Shown: positions 10,088 to 20,450 of the stretch, in pieces
Numbering within the stretch: the first letter of the stretch is position 1
Layout: every line of letters starts with the position of its first letter
DNA from: Bactericera cockerelli
Lineage: Eukaryota; Arthropoda; Insecta; Hemiptera; Triozidae
Assembly: GCA_024516035.1 (NCBI GenBank)
Contig: CM044963.1
Location: 19,274,703 to 19,338,702, forward strand
DNA length: 64,000 nucleotides
Direction: 5' to 3'
The notes under the pieces: model-generated
Databases searched by the model: none
The model's input: the letters and a program-made list of their open reading frames with translations, nothing else
Told to the model about the DNA's origin: nothing
Translations under genes and position numbers: made by a program

Positions 10088-11551
10088 CCAAATTCAAATA
10101 AAATTAAAAAGAATCAAACCAACAATTGAAAATTGGGAATCTTCTAACAGAGACAGTAGATAACAAGAAGTTGTTCTTTGTCGAATGAGAATCGGCCACA
10201 CACGCGCCACTCATAGCTTCTTATTTAAAAGATCACCTCCACCCTCCTGTAGAGATGGAGATCGATCTTCGATTAAATCGGAGATCGATCTTTTGATGAG
10301 AATCGATCTATTTTTTGAATCGATCTTCTATCTTGAATCAAGATCGATTAATCAAAAAAAAGAATCAGATCGAGAATCGAGATCGGAGGTATATTAAAAA
10401 CCGTTTAACGCGTTTTGAGTTTATTTGGCTTTGAAAAAAATATCAAAATTTTGAGACTTGAGAGCCGCTACCGACGAAGGATTTAAATTTTTAATTTTAA
10501 TCGTTCCTCCCGAACTGTCCCGAAGGTCAAATATAAGCTGATTGTGACATATGGTCAGTGATGCCAGATTCAAAGGTTTTTCCTCAAAACAGGAACATTC
10601 ATCCAAGTTTCAAGTCTTTAACTTATTCCGTTCTTGAGATAATCGACTAACAGACACATGGATGGACGGACGGACTGACGCACGAACCAATGGCTAAAAT
10701 TTTTTTTTTTTTTTAATCCTGAGACTAATGTTTATAATTTTCACTTCTCCCGTGGCTGGTGTTCGAACCCGTGGTCCGATCGTAAAATCCGTTCTTAGTA
10801 CGCACCTACATCACATAAGGAAACTTCTTGTCAAATTTCAAGTCATTTGGTCAAGCGGTTTAGGCTGTGTGTATATATATTTATTTTTTAATAATTTATT
10901 ATACAATTAATACAAAATACAATATAAAATCCCCTAAGCTAAATTTAACTTATTTCAAGTTTTCAGTTTCAGCTATATTATAATCAATATCTTGTACTTC
11001 CCAAATTTCTTGCTCATTGAATAATAATTAAATATTATTTTATTGTTTCATATTGAAATTATAGTTTTCTCTTTTCTGGAAAAAAATATATTTTTTAAAT
11101 GTGTTCTAACCTGTATACACATAAATATATGTTAGACTTTTCATTCTGTTAATACTATCATCATTACTATTATTATTATAAAAATCGAAGATCGATTTCT
11201 ACGAAATCGATTTTTTAGGTGAGATCGATCCATCGGATCGATTTTTACACCTCGATCTAAATCGATTCAATAAATCGATCTTTTATGTGAGATCGGGCAT
11301 CACTACCCTCCTGTCAATGTGGCGAGACTCTAACTGTCCTCCACATCCTATCTTGTCATCTACATACCAACATCCGTGCCTCCCTACCTGCTCCCCCGGC
11401 ACTAACTAACAGTTCCGAAAGCGTTGAATCTCTGTTCCAATACTTAAGAGCCCTCCGTCTGTATACTATATGATTTGATCATCTAGGGAATCAGCGCAAA
11501 CGACCTGTATATTGACAAGGTTAAAGCGCTTACAAAGAAAAAGAAAAAGAA
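10088..11551 (+). mobile_element. 5'-truncated non-LTR retrotransposon (LINE) 3' end, split
   Basis: AAAAAGCGACTCTAT is duplicated exactly at 10073-10087 and 11552-11566. The insert ends in an AAAGAAAAAG-rich tail. It encodes the last part of a pol protein: VVLCRMRIGHTRATHSFLFK near 10165-10230, then, after an 1064-bp interruption (insert plus one target copy), CQCGETLTVLHILSC, a C-x-C-x7-H-x4-C finger, and a stop at 11470-11472. A stop upstream of VVLCR and a one-base shift show decay. The RIGHTR...TH motif is typical of Jockey/I-type RNase H-finger tails. Confidence 0.82.
10250..11305. mobile_element. hAT-like non-autonomous element with 8-bp target duplication
   Basis: CCCTCCTG is duplicated at 10242-10249 and 11306-11313. 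The ends are TAGAGATG and, inverted, TAGTGATG. Subterminal regions are dense in GATCGATC/ATCGATT words on both sides. It interrupts the finger codons of the LINE, and removing it with one target copy restores the frame. The centre (10400-10700) includes a GGATGGACGGACGGACTGACG stretch that may be a further insertion. Confidence 0.75.
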
Positions 11552-11631
11552 AAAAAGCGACTCTATAAATCCCATTTGAGTCCGGTTTATATGGTAGCAA
11601 CCCCAAAACATTTTCCCACCGGCCGCGCCTG

Positions 11632-12004
11632 ATTCAGTATCAACAAAATTTTGTTTCCAATTTATTTTATAAATGAAAAAATAATCATTTCAAATGTATG
11701 GTCATGATGACTGATGTCAGTTTTGATTTCAATTTTCAGTCCATCTTTTTTTTGTTTATTTGTTTTTAAAACCTCATTTTCAATTACATTGTCAACATAT
11801 TCATCGTCACACACATATTAAACTGTTACCGTAATGTGACTTCCTGTCTCGAGCCGACAGTCTAAATAAAGCACTACTATACTGTATACTATAGTACATA
11901 TAATCGCTGGAAAAACAACCTAGCTACTCACATGAACCTCACTCAGCCTCAGTGGTACAAGGAATAGCAAGCACAACGTGGATTGTCGTGATGACTGATT
12001 AAAA
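11632..12004. other. Unrecognised AT-rich sequence
   Basis: Only the dispersed motif CAGTCTAAATAAAGCACTAC (about 11860) and a 5S-SINE core scrap (11925-11990) are recognisable. A similar motif follows at 12379. Confidence 0.5.
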
Positions 12005-12170
12005 TTTCTGTTTATACTGATTAAAATAGAGAGGTTAGTTGATGGCATGGATGCTCAGAACTATTGCCTGCTGATGAGAGCAAATAAGCTCGAAACAGCT
12101 GTCCAGGTATGTTCTGATATTCATGTACATCTATTACAACTTCTCACTTTTCTGTTTATACTGATACTGA
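12005..12170 (+). ncRNA. Hammerhead ribozyme (type I) in a 144-bp repeat, copy 1
   Basis: Core at 12065-12109: stem I strand TGCCTG, CTGATGA, stem II GAGC/GCTC with loop AAATAA, GAAA, minimal stem III in the palindrome ACAGCTGT, cleavage triplet GTC (cut expected after 12103), then CAGGTA closing stem I with one G-U pair. An outer helix pairs CATGGATG (12046-12053) with sequence ending 12125. TTTCTGTTTATACTGAT occurs at 12005 and again 144 bases on at 12149, so the ribozyme lies in a tandem-type monomer, as in retrozymes and Penelope-like elements. Confidence 0.85.
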
Positions 12171-12204
12171 TACTGACCATGGATGTATTTGCGAACGGTC
12201 ATCA

Positions 12205-12296
12205 ATCATCAACCACGCTGGACGTTGCTTAAGTTCAGTGTTCGGATGAGAACTGGTGACTTGTGTATTCAATGTGCAATCTCAACTGGCTTCAAT
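12205..12296 (-). repeat. 5S rRNA-derived SINE fragment (5S part)
   Basis: GCTGGACGTTGCTTAAGTTC, GTGTTCGGATGAGAACTGG and GTGTATTCAATGTGC match the complement of 5S. Confidence 0.7.
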
Positions 12297-12469
12297 CCAT
12301 TCAGCATCCTTAGTTGTCATATTATTATTTTGTCTTTTCCATTTTTTCCGACAAATACCTACTCTAACAAATACCTGACAGTCTAAATAAAGCACTACTT
12401 ATACTTATATACTCTTGGTAGGCTTATTTTTTTCTATCTACGCTTCTATCTCCCTTACATATTTTTTTT

Positions 12470-12502
12470 CTTCTCTTTCTCTCTCTTTGTTTCTCTCCCT
12501 CT

Positions 12503-12553
<51 letters not shown>

Positions 12554-13571
12554 CTTTCTCTTTCTTTCTCTCTCTCTCTTTCTCTCTTTCTTTCTCTCTT
12601 TCTCTATCCCTCTCTCACTCTCTCTCACTCTCCCTCTCTCAGATTACACTACTCAAAATTTTATACTTCTTTCCTCCAGCTTATTATTGTACAAGCCAGC
12701 TCGCCTGCAAAGACAAAGAGCTTGAGAGCAGGAAGATACAGCTGTTGAAGAATGGAAAAATTTAAGGAAAAAATTGAGAAAAATAGGAAAAAGACAAAAG
12801 GAAAAGAAACAGAGAAAAGGAAGAGGGAAGAGAGGAAAAGGAAAGAAGAGAGGAAGGAGAAGATAAATAGTACAAAGAATTGAAGCAAAAACAAACAAAA
12901 AGTACAAGACTCTTCTTTGTTAAAAATTGTTTGCTAATACTTAGGTAGTACCATTTCCATCTCTCTCTCTCTCATCACCCTCTTTCTCTCTTTCTCTCTC
13001 TCTCATCTCCCTTTTTTTCTCTCTTCTCCTATTACTTTTCTATCCTTCATTGATTCACCCTCCCTCTTTTTTCACTTCGCTATCTCACTCTTTCTCTCTG
13101 TCTCTTTCGTGCATTTCATTGTGTCCAGCATTTTCTTTAGTCTCTTCGGAAAACTCTGAGCCTCCTTCTCCATTCTTCCACTTCCTCTTAGCTCTCTATT
13201 TCCCCTCTTTCTTGCCCTCCTCTTCCTCTTCCTCCTCTACTTTCTTTCTCTCCTACCTCTCTTTCTCTTTCCCTCCACTTTCTCTACTACTTCCTCCCCC
13301 CTCTCTCTATATTCTCTTTCTTACCCTACTAACGCTCTCTATCTTATACATTTTCGTTATTTACCACTCCTCCTAAACCTCTCCATTTCTTTGTTTCCTA
13401 TTTTTCCGTTATTCTCTCCTTCTCTTTTCCTCTCCTTCTCTTTTCCTCTCCTCTCTTTCTTTCTTCTATCCCTCTCCCTTTTTTTTCTCTCAGAACAATC
13501 CATGCTGTTTTCTATTGTCTACAATATGTTCTATTATCTTCTCTTTGTCATGATGTCTTTCATTCGTTCGT

Positions 13572-13624
<53 letters not shown>

Positions 13625-13670
13625 CCCCCTCTCTTTCTCTCACATCTTTGTCTATCTTTCTGTCTCACTC
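12470..13670. repeat. CT-rich tract with a GA-rich patch
   Basis: CT to about 12645, GA at about 12765-12860, CT from 12960, pure (CT)n at 13567-13620. Confidence 0.9.
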
Positions 13671-13688
13671 ACTCACAAACTCTCGCCG

Positions 13689-13742
13689 TCAGCTCTTCAG
13701 TTCATCCAGCATGCTTTCAATGACACTGCGGAGGTTGTCAGC
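13689..13742 (-). CDS. Candidate terminal exon of an unidentified minus-strand gene
   Basis: On the minus strand a pyrimidine-rich stretch ending CTTTCTCAAG is followed by an open frame encoding ADNLRSVIESMLDELKS and then a TGA stop. The peptide has a normal amphipathic-helix composition, unlike the Ser/Leu-rich translation of the CT tracts on both sides, which is why I list it. I do not recognise the family. The frame stays open upstream, so the exon boundary is uncertain, and the acceptor (AAG) is non-optimal. The surrounding 100 bases, with GC-rich sequence and a CTCCGCCCCC run at 13809-13818, also look less repetitive than their neighbours. Confidence 0.3.
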   Translation of the reverse strand, partial: ADNLRSVIESMLDELKS

Positions 13743-13985
13743 TTGAGAAAGATATGATGCATAAAATATTGAGTAGGTGTGAGAAGCACCGCCCCAACCC
13801 CCTGCTAGGCTCCGCCCCCCGCCGTGTTTCAAGCTTCACAGGTGGCTGCCTATTTCTCTTTCAGTTCAGTTTTTGTTTGTTTGTAAGTTGTTGTTGTTCT
13901 TTTTTTCCTTGAACACTTCAAGTAGAATAACTTGTCATTTGCTCCTGTCCATTTATCATTCTTTTCTCTACTCCTTATTTCTCGT

Positions 13986-14222
13986 CATTCTTTCTCTCCC
14001 TCTTTTTCTTTATTATGGCATTCTTTCGCTCCCTTTTTTTCTTTATTATGTCATTCTTTCTCTCCCTCTTTTTCTTTATTATGGCATTCTTTCTCTCCCT
14101 TTTTTTCTTTATTATGTCATTCTTTCTCTCCCTATTTTTCTTTATCATTTCATTCTTTCTCTCCCTCTTTTTCTTTATCATTTCATTCTTTCTCTCTTTC
14201 TTTTTCTTTATTATTTACTTAG
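13986..14222. repeat. 33-bp tandem repeat, seven copies
   Basis: CATTCTTTCTCTCCCTC + TTTTTCTTTATTATG, T-rich on plus. Confidence 0.88.
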
Positions 14223-14224
14223 AA

Positions 14225-14383
14225 TAATTTAATGGAAGAAATTGCCATAGGCAATAACCTCACTCTATTGTTAAGACATAATTATGTATGATTCTTTCTC
14301 TCACTCTTTTTCTTTATTATTTGCTCGGAAGTATTGGATGGAAGAAATTACCATACGCAATAACCTCGCTCTTATGTATTTTT
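14225..14383 (+). repeat. Two partial family F cores
   Basis: GGAAGAAATTGCCATAGGCA at about 14233 and GGAAGAAATTACCATACGCA at about 14339. Confidence 0.6.
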
Positions 14384-14662
14384 TTTGTGGTGAAGCACAA
14401 GGCCTCTTGACAATTTTTGTGTGTAGCGCAGCATTACTCAGAGCCTCCTTCACTTTTCGAATAATTCTATTACGTTAATTTCTTTTTCCTCTGGTAATGA
14501 CGCCACTGGTCGTTACTCATTAACTCATACAAGTAACTACTCATTTTTCGTCACGAGGTAAGAGTGGATCCCGAACATTTAAGTACAGAACAAAAATATT
14601 CCTGCCCCGCTGGGGATCGAATCCAGGTCACCATGCGTGCAATGCCAAGCGCGCTAATTCAT
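14384..14662 (-). mobile_element. tRNA-derived SINE, family A
   Basis: Minus-strand copy: 3' end at the left (TGTGGTGAAGCACAAGG), head at the right (GGCATTGCACGCATGG on its sense strand). Confidence 0.8.
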
Positions 14663-15333
14663 ATTTTTCTATTTTTTTAATTTTCAGTATCATCATTACC
14701 TGTTTACACATATTTCCTTTTAATAAAAAGTTAAATAATAATACTTTTTTCGGGATGAAAAAAAGTGGAATAATTTGTCTGGTACATGATTTCAATGGAC
14801 AAAAGAAAGATTCAGCGAGGAAAAAAAAATTCATACATGAATGTAGGATTAAGAATAATAGAGAGAGACGTATGGGAAAGTACATCAGGGACGAAGAAGA
14901 GAAAAACAAAATTAATAAGCATAAAAGTTCATTACTTCCGGACAGTGAATTTGTTTTACGGCTTTAAAACGAAAGAAAAAAATCATGCTAAATGTTTTTT
15001 TTAACATTTTGAGGAGATTTTTTGAGACGGAAATAATATATTTAATTATTACATAAAATTAAATTAAAGCAAGAGAGACAGAGATAAGATAGTAGTAGGT
15101 GGGTTCAACAGACATTCTGGAAGCATTATTACTGTTCTATTACAGTAATGATGCTTGAAGGAGTGAAGGAAAAAAGATTAGAAGGAATAGATGGGAGAGA
15201 ATATTATGTATGTGGGCAGTGGAGAGTGGGAACTCATCAGAAAGGATTTAAAATATTTTATTTCATTCAGGGAGTAGTTTGTAGGTATTCGTTTTTATTT
15301 TTTAATAAAGGAGAAGGAATGGAGGAATAATAA
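14663..15333. other. A-rich unique sequence
   Basis: No gene or repeat recognised apart from the left copy of the 65-80-bp duplication (15267-15330). Confidence 0.5.
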
Positions 15334-15528
15334 TAATATCGTCTTATTTATATACTGCCCTATTAGGACTATTAAAGTCCCATTATTACAGCAGTAAGCC
15401 CAAGACATAATATTATGTGGTAAAAATCTCAAATAGGAGGATAACTTGTCATGTCCCGGCTGGGTTTCGAACCTCTGGAATCTCTGGATTCACAGAGTGC
15501 CGCCTTTACCACTGAGCTACCGGGACAG
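15334..15528 (-). mobile_element. tRNA-derived SINE, family D
   Basis: Minus-strand copy: (TAA)n tail at the left, tRNA-like head ending CCGGGACAGAC at the right. About 65-80 bases flanking it on the left (15267-15330) recur on the right (15558-15630), longer than a normal target duplication. Confidence 0.8.
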
Positions 15529-15701
15529 ACTGGGAAGGATATAAATAATTATTTTCATATCGTTAAGGGAGTAGTTTGTAGATATTAATTTTTATTTTTT
15601 TATTAAAAGGAAAAGGAATGGAGGAAGAGAATGGACAAATAGTGGAAGAATAGAAAACAAGAGAGGGGAGGAGAAGTTAATAAGCAAAGGAAGATAAGTC
15701 C

Positions 15702-15830
15702 ATGGCGCGTTCAATGCAACGCTTCTCGCAGGATCACGGAAGTTAAGCAACGTCCCGCGAGGTGAAGATTTCGTGACGCTGGCAATCTGGCCGAACTCAG
15801 CTTGAGTGAGGTTAATGTGGGTAATTAAAT
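15702..15830 (+). mobile_element. 5S rRNA-derived SINE, 3'-truncated
   Basis: GCGTTCAATGCAACGCTTCTC, GAAGTTAAGCAACGTCC and the start of the core (GTGAGGTTAATGTGGG). Confidence 0.75.
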
Positions 15831-16190
15831 TAAATTTTTAAATTTTCACTCACCGACTTAAGTTTCGCCTAACTCGTAGGCTTGATCACGATTAATGACT
15901 GGTTTGGTTTTAGTGTTGTTGTGAAGATATAGGTTCTGTGTGTTTCTTATAGACCAGATAAGTGGGTTAATGTGGGTGACAGGTTTGTGAGTTTGGGAAC
16001 TATAGGGGAAAGAGGGAGAGATAGGGAAGAGGGGATAAGGAGAAGAGGAGGTACTAGAGGGGAAGGGAGTTGAGTTTAAGAAAAAAGGATTTTACGATGG
16101 TAGAGGTAGAAAATTAGGAGAGGGGAGGCAAGTAGAGAAGAGGTGTGGAGTAAGAGGAGATTAGGAAGAAGGGTAAAAGTGGACGGAACT
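15831..16190. other. Purine-rich unique sequence
   Basis: AAATTAAATTT patch, then GA-rich 16000-16180. Nothing coding. Confidence 0.5.
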
Positions 16191-16198
16191 GTGTACGG

Positions 16199-16365
16199 CA
16201 GCGGTTCCCAACCGGTGGGCCACAGGCAGCTTGCTACCGGGCCGCGGATGCTGGCCGAAACTCAAGAAATAATATTAAAATAGCGCAAAAAAAAATCGGG
16301 GTGGGCTGCAAAACTATTTGAAAAATATTATTGGGCCCCCAAGCTAAAAAAGTTGGGAACCGCTG
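16199..16365. mobile_element. hAT MITE with perfect 8-bp target duplication
   Basis: 167 bp with ends CAGCGGTTCCCAAC / GTTGGGAACCGCTG, a classic hAT terminal repeat, flanked by GTGTACGG at 16191-16198 and 16366-16373. Confidence 0.93.
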
Positions 16366-16373
16366 GTGTACGG

Positions 16374-16465
16374 TATATTAATATTGTACCATATTACACA
16401 ACTGACATTAATAATGTGCCATATTACGTAACTAAGTTTAATAATGCGCCATATTACATAACCAG
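16374..16465. repeat. Three tandem copies of a 30-33-bp unit
   Basis: TTAATAATGTGCCATATTAC variants directly after the hAT MITE. Confidence 0.75.
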
Positions 16466-16645
16466 GCACGGGTTCCTGGCCGGATTATTGCTCGACTAAT
16501 GTGTTTTTAGGACGATGAATATTTTTATTGCTACAATAATTTCGTGTTTTCAAAGTTATACGTTGAAATTTACTTCTACATTCTACGTAAATTATTTCTT
16601 GTTCGTGTATTATCGGAGGTAGAAGACTTCTGGAATTTCACATCT

Positions 16646-16858
16646 CATTGGGACTTTTAAAAAAATAATATGCTTTTACTTTTGTAAAGCTATCTGTAGT
16701 TAAAAAATACAAATATGTACCAAGGAAATATGAACAGCCATTACTCCTAACATTGGGACTTTTAAAATAAAATACGCTTTTACTTTTGTAAAGCTATCTG
16801 TAGTGTTAAAAAATACAAATATGTATCAGGGAAATATGAACAGCTATTTCTCCTAACT
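16646..16858. repeat. Tandem duplication of about 106 bp
   Basis: CATTGGGACTTTTAAAA ... GAACAGCCATTACTCCTAA is repeated once with several small changes. Confidence 0.9.
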
Positions 16859-17077
16859 TCATGAACATATTTTAGCTCTTTTTTTCCAAAAACCTGGAGT
16901 TTAAATTGTGGAAAATATTACTTTTATAATGTTGAAGCAAAATAAGAAGGAATTTATCACCGAGTCCAAAGAGAGCATGATCTGATAGGTCTTCCGGTAA
17001 TGCCTCACTAGTTATCCATCTTAACTATTTTCCTTAACGTCTCCTAAGTCTCTTTATCATTTACGTCATTCGATAAG

Positions 17078-17400
17078 GGGGCGTTACCTCCATTCGCTGC
17101 AAACTAACAAGCCAGCCATACCCACATTTTTTTTTATTTATTATTATTACAAGTTCACCAGTTATGGCCATTTTTACAATAAAATACAAAAATATCAAAA
17201 TAATATTAAACACTTTATATGACTACAATTAGAAAAAAAAAATCTTTACCCAACCCAGGCTGGGTCAGGCCGGGAAAAGGCAGCATCACGAGGGTTCGAC
17301 TTAGAATGGTCAACCATTCAAGTCCTGACCTCGCTGGACGTTACTCAACTTCTCTAACTGAACGAAAACTTGTGTATGCAACGTGCCATTGATGCGACGT
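17078..17400 (-). mobile_element. 5S rRNA-derived SINE interrupted by an AT-rich insert
   Basis: The core's distal part is at 17078-17125 and the 5S part at 17250-17400 (GTCCTGACCTCGCTGGACG). The 124 bases between them are TTATTATTA/AAAATAC-rich and foreign to the family. Confidence 0.65.
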
Positions 17401-17445
17401 CGCAAAGGCATCGACAAAGGCACCAGCATTTAGTTCGCCGGAATA

Positions 17446-17662
17446 TACAGGGTGATCACAAAGTCTGACCCCACTCCCAGTATGTGTTCTATGCTGTATC
17501 TCTAGAAAAAGAATTGGTAGAAAGATGATATTTTTTCATGAGAAATCCTCCAACTACACCTTTCAAACATACTCAACCTTATCTGATAGTGTTAGTGTTG
17601 GGCTGGCTTTACAGTTACTGGCCGCCGCGCCGAGTGGAGTGAGACTTTGTGTCCACCCTGTA
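17446..17662. mobile_element. Foldback-type MITE with TACAGGGTG ends
   Basis: Left TACAGGGTGATCACAAAGTC, right (inverted) TACAGGGTGGACACAAAGTC, flanked by TA on both sides. Same end as 47343-48230. Confidence 0.78.
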
Positions 17663-18394
17663 TATTCCAATCCAGCGAACTAAATAATTCAAATTTTATA
17701 TCTATGCATCATGAATCTATTCAAAAATTTACGATGCCATAAAATATTATAAATTTTGGACAAACATTTGTTCAACCAATATTAGTTCGTGGTGTGAATT
17801 TTTCACCAGAGGAAATAAACAGAGAGTCCGAGGAAGACTGCAGATTAAGGGAGGAAGGGAGGAGGAAGAATCAACCGAATTTGGAAATGTTTATGAAGAC
17901 AAAAATGTATCGCTTATTTTTACTCTTTTCTAACTGGGCTTTATGATTCCTATGCTGAAACCGGGACTTGAACCACCGACCTCCAGGTTACAAGTCCGCC
18001 GCACTATCGATCAAGCGACTACGGTCGATGAATAATCATATTAGAAACTTAATGATAAAGGAATACGAATACAAAGTCCTCTTGTTCCAGCAGTTCTTTT
18101 GGTGCCATTTACTGTGGCTAAATTCTCAAACGAATGAAGAAAAATTTATGAATTGGGTAAGATTCGAACCAGTTAATTCCTATGGATGGGCTAGGCTTCC
18201 TTAATAATCGCCTAAACATCTTCGAACAACGATGCATGGTACGATAAAAGTTAGATGACTTTCACTTTTCTCGTGAGACACACAGTATGTCTTTTTTATT
18301 GCATAAGAAGGCTAAAGGGACAGACACTTATATTATCCTACTTTATGATTTCTGGAAAAAGGGCAGAACAAAGGCCAAAAATTCTGAAAGAGAG
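17663..18394. other. Mostly unique sequence
   Basis: Apart from the family C head at 17955-18035, no structure recognised. Confidence 0.5.
17955..18035 (-). repeat. Family C SINE head
   Basis: GGGACTTGAACCACCGACC and GTTACAAGTCCGCC on the plus strand; the body is missing. Confidence 0.7.
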
Positions 18395-18751
18395 TAGGGG
18401 GGGGGAGTTGTAAAAAAAAAGGATAGAGAGAGGGGGAAAGAGGAGGGATAAAAAAAACTAAGGAAAAGAAAGAGAGAACTATAGCTTAAAGAAAAAGGGA
18501 AGCGAGATTAAAGGATTTTCAGAGAGATATGAGGAGAAAGGGAGAAATATTAAGAGTTATACACAGAAAAAGAGAGATAAGAGCAGAGAGAGAGAGAAAA
18601 AGAGCAGACAGACAGAGATAGAGGAGGGATGTATAATGAGAGAGAGAGAGAGAGAGCGGGGAAAAGGAGAAAGAAGAAGTGAAAAACTATAACTCAAGAG
18701 TGAGAAAGAGCAAAGATACATATGAGCTTTGCAGTATTCCTTACAGAAGAG

Positions 18752-18797
<46 letters not shown>

Positions 18798-18830
18798 TGG
18801 GATAGTACGAGAAGAGAGAAGAAAGAATAA
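18395..18830. repeat. GA-rich tract
   Basis: (GA)n with pure stretches at 18636-18660 and 18760-18790. Confidence 0.9.
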
Positions 18831-18888
18831 TGGGATGGATAGATGAAGGAAAAGAATAAATTCAGAGAAATAGTTTTTTTTCTTCAAA

Positions 18889-19043
18889 GTTATCATATTT
18901 TGTGTTATTCACTTTCGTGATATCACAACTACTCAAACTCGCTTTGATAAATCTACAGTGAAACCGCGACTTGAACCACCGACCTCCAGGTCACAACACC
19001 GCCTCCAGGTTACAAGCTTTATCGATGAAGCAACTGAGGTCGG
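18889..19043 (-). mobile_element. tRNA-Thr-like SINE, family C, with an internal 20-bp duplication
   Basis: Minus-strand copy. The anticodon region (ACCTCCAGGT-ACA) is present twice, at 18981-18994 and 19002-19015. Confidence 0.75.
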
Positions 19044-19059
19044 TTACAGAGAAATAGTG

Positions 19060-20170
19060 TAAGAGTGAGACATGGAGAAAGGAAGGAAATAGAAACACGG
19101 GCGAGAGAAAGAAGAAGGAAGAAGAGAGAGGAAGAAGCGAGGAAGAGAGAGAAAGAAGAGAGAAAGAAAGAGAAAGAAAAGAGGAGGAGAGAGAAAGAAG
19201 AGAGGAAGAGAGAGAAAGAAAGAGAAAGAAAGAGAAAGAAAATAAGAAGGAGAAAGAAAGAAGAGAGGAAGAGAGAGAAAGAAGAGAGAAAGAAAGAGAA
19301 AGAAAAGAGGAGGAGAGAGAAAGAAGAGAGGAAGAGAGAGAAAGAAGAGAGAAAGAAAGAGAAAGAAAAGAGGAGGAGAGAGAAAGAAGAGAGGAAGAGA
19401 GAGAAAGAAAGAGAAAGAAAAGAGGAGGAGAGAGAAAGAAGAGAGGAAGAGAGAGAAAGAAGAGAGGAAGAGAGAAAAAGAAGAGAGGAGGAGAGAGAAA
19501 GAAGAGAGGAAGAGAGAGGAAGAATAAGTATGTTGAGGAGAAGTAGATGAATTAATGAAGGAGAGTTGACTGCAGAGATAGGCTTAAGGGCTCTGCAAGG
19601 CATTTTGAGGTTGAAGACATAGAGAGAAGGAGAAGAAGAGAGAAGAAGGAAGAGGAAAAAAGAGAGAAGGAGAGAGAGAAGAGAGAAAGAGAGAAGGAGA
19701 GAGAGAGACTTAGAGAAAGAGTTATGAGAGGAGAGAAGTAGAAAGAGGACTTTAATTCTTCGAGCTTTCTGAGTTTTTTCTTTTTTACTAAGAAGTTTTC
19801 TTTTGGTCATTACTACTGGATCTATAACTCTCTCTCTCTCTCTCTTTCATACTATCTCTGTCTCAATATCTATAGATTTTTCTCTTCTTCTCTTCCCTCC
19901 TCCTCTCTATCTTCTCTCTCTCTCTCTCTCTCTCTCTTTTCTCTCTCTCTCTCTTTCTCTCTCTCTCTTTCTCTCCTCTCTCTTCTCTCTCTCTCTTCCT
20001 CTCTCTCTTTCTCTCTCTCTCTTTCTCTCTCTTTCTCCCTCTCTTCTCCTCTTTCTCTCTCTTCTCTTCTCTCTCTTTCTCTCTCTCTCTTTCCCTCTCT
20101 CTTTCTCTTTCATCCTTTCTTTTTTACTTATCACTGTCTCAGTATCTATATATTTATTTCTCTCCAAGTT
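19060..20170. repeat. Purine tract followed by pyrimidine tract (large GA/CT mirror)
   Basis: Purine-rich 19060-19740, then pyrimidine-rich 19825-20170. The two halves could pair with each other. Frames on both strands are stop-free only because of composition. Confidence 0.88.
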
Positions 20171-20265
20171 TCTATTTATCTATCTATCTCCCACACACAT
20201 GCTTTATAATACTCAGGAGGACGAAGCTAAAAGGAAAACCCGAAAATAATAATAAAGTGGTTCCA

Positions 20266-20450
20266 CCCTTTTTGCTCTTATTACTTCGGAGAAATTTCTA
20301 AATTTAGAACTCCGATTTCCGTATAGTAATCGTTTTTGTATAAAAAAATATCCACTCTTTTTGCTGTTATTACTTCCGAGAAATTTCTCATATTAGAACT
20401 CCGATTTTCGTATTGTGTTCGTTTTAGTAAGAAAATGTTTTTTTCCTGGA
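20266..20450 (+). repeat. Two tandem family L fragments
   Basis: TTACTTCGGAGAAATTTCTA at about 20280 and TTACTTCCGAGAAATTTCTC at about 20370, roughly 90 bases apart. Confidence 0.6.

Larger units (their letters stand above)
9900..11631. mobile_element. TIR element (CAGGCGCGG ends) carrying nested insertions
   Basis: Begins CAGGCGCGGTGCTAAGG and ends ...CCACCGGCCGCGCCTG, a 9-bp terminal inverted repeat. I see no clear target duplication. Its own sequence is 9900-10087 plus 11567-11631; the middle is a LINE fragment. Related sequence lies at 6575-6790 (CCGGCCGGTGTTAAGGAGC...). Confidence 0.6.

Noticed and set aside
19019..19810. Long frames rich in Arg/Glu/Lys or Ser/Leu/Phe on both strands (also 636-1310, 24428-24913, 46385-47278, 57809-58405)
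   Set aside because: They are translations of GA/CT microsatellites, open because GA-type sequence lacks stop codons; no domain, no splice structure, no normal composition.
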